NCBI GenBank assembly: GCA_003648245.1
Contig: QMOO01000006.1
Coordinates: 1-18,859, forward strand
DNA from: Caldisericota bacterium
Lineage (GTDB): Bacteria; Caldisericota; Caldisericia; B22-G15
Direction: 5' to 3'
DNA: 18,859 nucleotides
Numbering within the stretch: position 1 is the stretch's first letter; every line of letters begins with the position of its first letter. Of this stretch, positions 15,023 through 18,859 are shown piece after piece. A program made the translations under genes and the position numbers. Below the pieces are notes generated by a model. It did not search any database, was not told the DNA's origin, and saw only the letters and a program-made list of their open reading frames with translations.

Positions 15023-15037
15023 GAGAGGAAAAAAGGA

Positions 15038-15463
15038 ATGAAAGAGGTTGGAAAAGTTCTAAAAACTGAAGGTGCTCTTTCTATTGTAGAGGTTGGAGGG
15101 AAATATTGTGAGACCTGCTCTTTAAAAGGTCATTGTCTTCTATCATCACAGAGAGAGAGAAAGATTGAGGCAAAAAACCTCATAAATGCGAAGGAGGGAG
15201 ATCTTGTTATAGTAAATGTGCCATCAAAAAAATACCTATCAGTCACCTTTATCATATACATACTCCCAATAATTTTTATGCTCGCAGGGGCATATGTTGG
15301 AATTAAACTTGGACCAATGCTGGGTATTAAAGACCCGAATCTATCACCAATAATTTTTGGATTCTCCCTTCTATTTCTTTCCTTTGTCCTCGTAAGATTT
15401 TTATCCAACATTATAAACTTCAAGCCAGAAATAGAAAAGATTGTTGAGGAATATAGTAGCTAA
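15038..15463 (+). CDS. RseC/SoxR-reducing-system family membrane protein
   Basis: A 141-residue protein of the RseC/MucC type. An N-terminal soluble part carries three cysteines, C24-x2-C27-x5-C33 (YCETCSLKGHC), then a basic NLINAKEGDLVIVNVPSKKY segment, then two transmembrane helices at about 68-90 and 100-122 and a short acidic tail. RseC modulates sigma-E in E. coli, and relatives occur with Rnf electron-transport complexes or the SoxR-reducing system, where the Cys cluster may bind metal. None of those partners is seen here, so its job is unknown. The ribosome site GAGAGGAAAAAAGGA precedes the ATG. The structured RNA lies directly upstream and may control it. Confidence 0.78.
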   Translation: MKEVGKVLKTEGALSIVEVGGKYCETCSLKGHCLLSSQRERKIEAKNLINAKEGDLVIVNVPSKKYLSVTFIIYILPIIFMLAGAYVGIKLGPMLGIKDPNLSPIIFGFSLLFLSFVLVRFLSNIINFKPEIEKIVEEYSS

Positions 15464-15486
15464 AGATATATATGAAGTTTGCTTTC

Positions 15487-15492
15487 AGGAGG
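15487..15492 (+). promoter_or_regulatory. Ribosome binding site deciding the start of the DUF4388 gene
   Basis: AGGAGG followed by AGAG and then ATG at 15497. It selects this ATG over an in-frame TTG at 15479 that lies upstream of the Shine-Dalgarno sequence. Confidence 0.75.
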
Positions 15493-15496
15493 AGAG

Positions 15497-16321
15497 ATGG
15501 GAATTGAAGGTAACATTAAAGATTTTCCTCTTACAGAGGTTTTAAATCTTTTAACTTTTAGCAATAAGAGTGGAATACTAAAGATTTATGGAGTATCGAG
15601 GGGGGAAAATTTCAACGGTGAAGTATACATCGTTAAAGGGAAAATAGTTGATGCAAAATTTAACTCTAAAAAGGGTGAGGAAGCATTATTCTCCATCCTC
15701 TCCCTTGAGGACGGAAACTTCAATTTTGAAGCAAAGGAACTTGACATAGAGGAAAATATAAAAATTTCCATGGAATCACTTCTTCTTGAAGCCATAAGAA
15801 GAAGTGATGAGACAAAGGAACTGTACAAAAAGATTCCGCCCACATCAACACTTCTTGAAACTAACCCACGTCCACCAACAAAGGAATTTAAACTCTCATC
15901 TGATGAATGGATTGTGCTAAATCTCTTCAGGGATAAGAGACCAATAAGCAAGGCTATAAAAGAATCGCCCCTCTCAGAATTCAAAACAGTTAAGGCAATC
16001 TATGCACTTCTATCTCTTGGATTGCTTACAAAAACTGAAAGAGAAGAACTTGATATATCTACAATCATTCCGAGAAGAACTCCCCAACCTGTTAGGGATG
16101 CCTTATCCATACTTGGTTTTGGTGGAGGAAGAGATAAATGTAGTAGATTCTATGGTAAAGTTGACGGAGAAAAGAATCTCAAAGAGATAGCAGAAGAACT
16201 CGGAATGGAGGAGAAGGAAGCCCTTGAATGCTTTATAAAACTTTTAAAGGAAACGAGAATTATTTCAAATCTCTCTATCGATAAATTAAAATTTATCGAA
16301 AAAAAATTAAAGGAGGATTAA
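15497..16321 (+). CDS. DUF4388 (PATAN) domain protein with winged-helix-like C-terminus
   Basis: A 274-residue cytoplasmic protein. Residues 1-100 are a DUF4388/PATAN domain: MGIEGNIKDFPLTEVLNLLTFSNKSG is its hallmark start, followed by KIYG, GEVYIVKGKIVDAKF (41-55), a GEEALFSIL helix (60-68) and EDGNFNFE. PATAN domains are found fused to or beside response regulators and are thought to mediate protein interactions. Two helical modules follow a Pro-rich linker (113-128): about 132-180 and about 215-265, each with a winged-helix look (DEWIVLNLFRDKRPISKAIK; LKEIAEELGMEEKEALECFIKLL). No receiver domain or kinase is nearby. The start was set by the AGGAGG; the next gene begins immediately after the stop. 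Confidence 0.8.
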   Translation: MGIEGNIKDFPLTEVLNLLTFSNKSGILKIYGVSRGENFNGEVYIVKGKIVDAKFNSKKGEEALFSILSLEDGNFNFEAKELDIEENIKISMESLLLEAIRRSDETKELYKKIPPTSTLLETNPRPPTKEFKLSSDEWIVLNLFRDKRPISKAIKESPLSEFKTVKAIYALLSLGLLTKTEREELDISTIIPRRTPQPVRDALSILGFGGGRDKCSRFYGKVDGEKNLKEIAEELGMEEKEALECFIKLLKETRIISNLSIDKLKFIEKKLKED

Positions 16322-17002
16322 ATGAGACCATTTGCGGATCTTTGGCAACCTGCATTAATCGGATTGATCTTCGAATTTTTTGCATTGCTTGCCTTAAGAT
16401 TTAGAAGAAGGGTATCACTCACTTTTTTCTATATTTATACAGGTGGAATAATGGCATTACTTCAGCTTGCAACACAAAGCGGAAGCGCTGTGCTTCTCGG
16501 GAGATTATACTTTAGATACACCCCCATCTATCTATTCTCTTTGCTCTTACTTACAATTCTTATAATGTATGAACTGTTTGACCTTGATACAGCAAGAAAT
16601 TATTCTCTATCCTTAATTATAGGAAGAATCTTAATCTTTATCCTCTTTTTTGTGGTAATAATATTTTCCTTTATATTCCAGAATGCAGAAAACCCAATAA
16701 ATTTAACCTTAGGGATTCTTGGTAAACCAATACCCCTGATTGCATCCCTTCTTGGCTTCATCATTGCTATATTCCTATCTGTGCTCGTCTATGCCTTCTT
16801 AAGGTCAAAGAGAGTCCACTTCTTTATAAGTGGCGTACTGGCAATATGGGTAAGTGGAGTAGTCTATTTAGGAATATTTTTATTCCCGGCATATCTTAAA
16901 TTTCCAAAGATATTTGTAAATGATTTCTATCAGATGACTGCATCAGCCGTAGTGCTCCCTTTGTTTAATTTGATTCTCTGGAAGTGGGTGAAGGGCAAAT
17001 AA
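16322..17002 (+). CDS. Polytopic membrane protein of unknown function
   Basis: A 226-residue, strongly hydrophobic protein with about six to seven predicted membrane spans (near 10-26, 36-52, 67-85, 97-120, 133-158, 168-188 and 206-222) and few charged residues between them. I do not recognise the family. Visible conserved-looking spots are RFRRRVS after the first span, YELFDLDTAR in the middle loop and the pair of positive residues LRSKRVHFF before a late span. The gene is preceded by AAAGGAGGATTA, begins right after the DUF4388 stop and overlaps the helicase gene by one base (TAATG), so it is cotranscribed. The neighbours give no clear functional hint. Confidence 0.75.
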   Translation: MRPFADLWQPALIGLIFEFFALLALRFRRRVSLTFFYIYTGGIMALLQLATQSGSAVLLGRLYFRYTPIYLFSLLLLTILIMYELFDLDTARNYSLSLIIGRILIFILFFVVIIFSFIFQNAENPINLTLGILGKPIPLIASLLGFIIAIFLSVLVYAFLRSKRVHFFISGVLAIWVSGVVYLGIFLFPAYLKFPKIFVNDFYQMTASAVVLPLFNLILWKWVKGK

Positions 17003-18859
17003 TGGATTTTCTTCCACTACTTCAAATATTAAAATCTTCTAAGTCTTATAAAAAGAACATAACCAGTGTTGTTACTTATCCATTTGCCAATGGAAAGTGG
17101 ATTGATATTTCCTTTCTTCCAGAGAATCTCAGAGAGAAGCTTTTAAGCATTGGCATTGAAAGATTATATCCATATCAGAAAAGAGTCTATCAGGCTATAA
17201 AGGAGAGAAAAAATGTTGCCATAGTCTCGCCAACTGCATCTGGTAAGACTCTCTCCTTCCATCTTCCCATAATTGAGTTTTTAGAGAAGGGAGAAAAAGC
17301 CATATATGTCTATCCCACAAAGGCTCTCACAAGGGATCAGGAAAGACAGCTGAAAAGGTATTCAGAAAATGTAAAATTTGGAATCTATGATGGTGACACA
17401 CCTGTACCAAAAAGAAGGATTCTAAGAAGAACTTCTCAGGTAATTCTTACAAATCCCGAGATGATACACTATTCTATTCTTCCCTATCATACGTCATGGA
17501 ATTTATTCTTATCCCGCACCTCATTTGTAGTTTTCGACGAAGCCCACCTTTACAGTGGAATCTTTGGTTCAAATGTTTCATCCTTAATAAGAAGGATGAA
17601 AAGGGTCTTCTCTTTTTATGGTAGAAAGGTAAATTTCATTTTTTCATCTGCAACTGTTTCAAATCCCGATGAATTTTTTCATAAATTGCTGAGAGAGAAT
17701 GTGGAAATTATTACTGCCAATGAATCTGAGAAACAGAAAAAAACCTACATCTTTATTAAGCCTGTGGAAGAGAGGTCTACATACACAGAAACACTCTGGA
17801 TACTTGAAGAGATAGTAAAAAATGGATTCAGGGGAATATGCTTTATGAGATCAAGAAAAGGTGTTGAATTGATGTATAGATACCTTTTAAATAGACTGCC
17901 GGAAGAATACAGAAACAAAATAGCACCTTATAGAGCCGGGTATTCAAAGGAAACAAGGAGAGAGATAGAAAGAAAACTCTCCACAGGAGAAATTCTTCTT
18001 GTTGTATCCACAAATGCCTTGGAGCTTGGAATAGACATAGGAGACCTTGATGTGGCAGTTATATCTGGTTATCCGGGAACTATCTCTTCTTTTCTTCAGG
18101 AGAGCGGAAGAGCTGGAAGAAGAAAACCTGGCTATACAATACTTGTTGCAGAAAAGGACCCCTTAAATGAATACATAATTAAACACCCGGAGGATGTGCT
18201 TGAAAAACCTGTGGAAAGACTTGTTATAGACGATGAAAACGAAATAATCCTAAAGAAACATATACTTTGTGCATCCTTTGAAATTCCAATAACAGAAAGA
18301 GATAGAAATGTATTTGGACCAAGATTAAATGAAGTTGTGAATAAATTGAAAGAGGATAAAAGATTGAAAGAGATAAGGGGAAAATTCATACCTATAGAAT
18401 CTATGCCCCACAGATTTGTATCACTAAGGAATTTTGATGAAGACGAGTTTAGTTTGATTACAGAGGATGGGAATCTTTTAGAAATTCTCGATTCCTGGAG
18501 AGCATTCTCAGAAGCTCATCCAGGTGCAGTCTATTATCATGAAGGTGAATCGTTTATTGTAACCAACATTGATTTAAACACAAGAGAGATAACATTAAAA
18601 CCTATGGAAGTTCCCTACTACACGCAATCTCTTGAAATAAGCAGTGTAAATATAAAAAATGTTTACGAAGAAAAAACAGAACACGGCATAAAAATTTTCT
18701 TTGGAGAGGTAGAGGTCACATCAAGAATAATTGGTTATCAGAAAAGGCAACACTTTACAAATAATCTTTTAGGAGAAGTGCCGCTCGGTCTTCCTGAAAG
18801 AGTGTTTGAAACTCAGAGTCTCTGGTTTCTTATCCCTGAGAAGATAAAGGAAGAAAATA
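17002..18859 (+). CDS. DEAH-box superfamily 2 helicase, MrfA/YprA-like (3' end outside the window)
   Basis: 619 codons are open without a stop to the end of the window, so the C-terminus is missing. Motifs in order: Q-like region YPYQKRVYQAI (56-66), Walker A SPTASGKT (76-83), YPTKALTRDQ (motif Ia), TNPEM (Ib), DEAH (179-182), SSATVSNP (motif III), then the second RecA domain with motif V TNALELGIDIG and motif VI QESGRAGRRKPGY. This arrangement and the length match the MrfA/YprA/Hrq1 group, 3'-5' DNA helicases involved in repair (mitomycin lesions in Bacillus), whose C-terminal DUF1998 zinc-binding domain would lie beyond the edge. Start: ATG overlapping the previous stop (TAATG). No partner nuclease (MrfB) is visible in the window. 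Confidence 0.9.
   Translation, partial: MDFLPLLQILKSSKSYKKNITSVVTYPFANGKWIDISFLPENLREKLLSIGIERLYPYQKRVYQAIKERKNVAIVSPTASGKTLSFHLPIIEFLEKGEKAIYVYPTKALTRDQERQLKRYSENVKFGIYDGDTPVPKRRILRRTSQVILTNPEMIHYSILPYHTSWNLFLSRTSFVVFDEAHLYSGIFGSNVSSLIRRMKRVFSFYGRKVNFIFSSATVSNPDEFFHKLLRENVEIITANESEKQKKTYIFIKPVEERSTYTETLWILEEIVKNGFRGICFMRSRKGVELMYRYLLNRLPEEYRNKIAPYRAGYSKETRREIERKLSTGEILLVVSTNALELGIDIGDLDVAVISGYPGTISSFLQESGRAGRRKPGYTILVAEKDPLNEYIIKHPEDVLEKPVERLVIDDENEIILKKHILCASFEIPITERDRNVFGPRLNEVVNKLKEDKRLKEIRGKFIPIESMPHRFVSLRNFDEDEFSLITEDGNLLEILDSWRAFSEAHPGAVYYHEGESFIVTNIDLNTREITLKPMEVPYYTQSLEISSVNIKNVYEEKTEHGIKIFFGEVEVTSRIIGYQKRQHFTNNLLGEVPLGLPERVFETQSLWFLIPEKIKEEN

Noticed and set aside
14837..15037. Known RNAs: tmRNA, SRP RNA, 6S RNA, RNase P RNA, T-box, common riboswitches
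   Set aside because: The core consensus strings I know for these (for example the SRP GGAAGGAAGCAGC-type loop, the T-box GGTGGNACCGCG and the B12 box) are absent. A covariance-model search was not possible here.
15479..15496. An upstream TTG start for the DUF4388 protein
   Set aside because: It lies before the Shine-Dalgarno sequence and adds six residues not typical of the domain, which begins exactly at MGIEGNIKDFPL.
15472..15507. An 11-codon open frame beginning ATG AAG TTT before the DUF4388 gene
   Set aside because: It runs through the AGGAGG of the real gene and has no ribosome site of its own; probably chance.
1..18859. CRISPR arrays, insertion sequences, prophage genes, rRNA or tRNA genes
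   Set aside because: No regularly spaced repeats, transposase or integrase motifs, terminal inverted repeats or rRNA/tRNA patterns were seen.

Overview
The window comes from a low-GC, gene-dense bacterium. Coding strands are purine-rich, arginine is mostly AGA/AGG, isoleucine often uses ATA, and proteins are rich in Lys, Glu and Ile, as in thermophilic anaerobes. The order coaX - dus - (quinate dehydrogenase-like) - greA - lysS resembles Clostridia and related thermophiles. I cannot name the genus from sequence alone.

Two divergent gene blocks meet at an intergenic stretch near 8955-9021. The minus-strand block (8954 down to base 1) is one tightly packed operon: PASTA lipoprotein, rpe, a ribbon-helix-helix antitoxin, a MazF-type toxin, an ADP-ribosylglycohydrolase-family enzyme, ribokinase, nucleoside hydrolase, a BMP-family binding lipoprotein, and then, after a strong intrinsic terminator, an ABC ATPase and two permeases (the second runs off the window). 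Together these encode nucleoside uptake, release of free ribose, its phosphorylation and entry to the pentose phosphate pathway. Most of the upstream junctions are 4-bp ATGA overlaps.

The plus-strand block (9022 to the end) is mostly housekeeping: coaX, dus, a quinate 5-dehydrogenase-like gene, greA, lysS, trpS and a DUF2007 gene. A structured, promoter-preceded, apparently non-coding region follows (about 14861-15022). Then come an RseC-like membrane protein, a DUF4388/PATAN protein, an unknown polytopic membrane protein and an MrfA/YprA-type DEAH helicase that runs off the end.

The most notable points are these. (1) mazF has an ATGA-coupled start, but an A9 run leaves its body one frame off, so full-length toxin needs -1 frameshifting, transcriptional slippage or a corrected base. 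(2) lysS has a similar single-base frameshift at a short T run, so sequencing error must be considered for both. (3) An unidentified structured RNA of about 160 nt has its own extended -10 promoter. (4) TrpRS carries a C-x20-C-x6-C-x2-C cluster like the iron-sulfur TrpRS of Thermotoga. (5) The first operon gene has a consensus extended -10 placed so that its mRNA would be leaderless.
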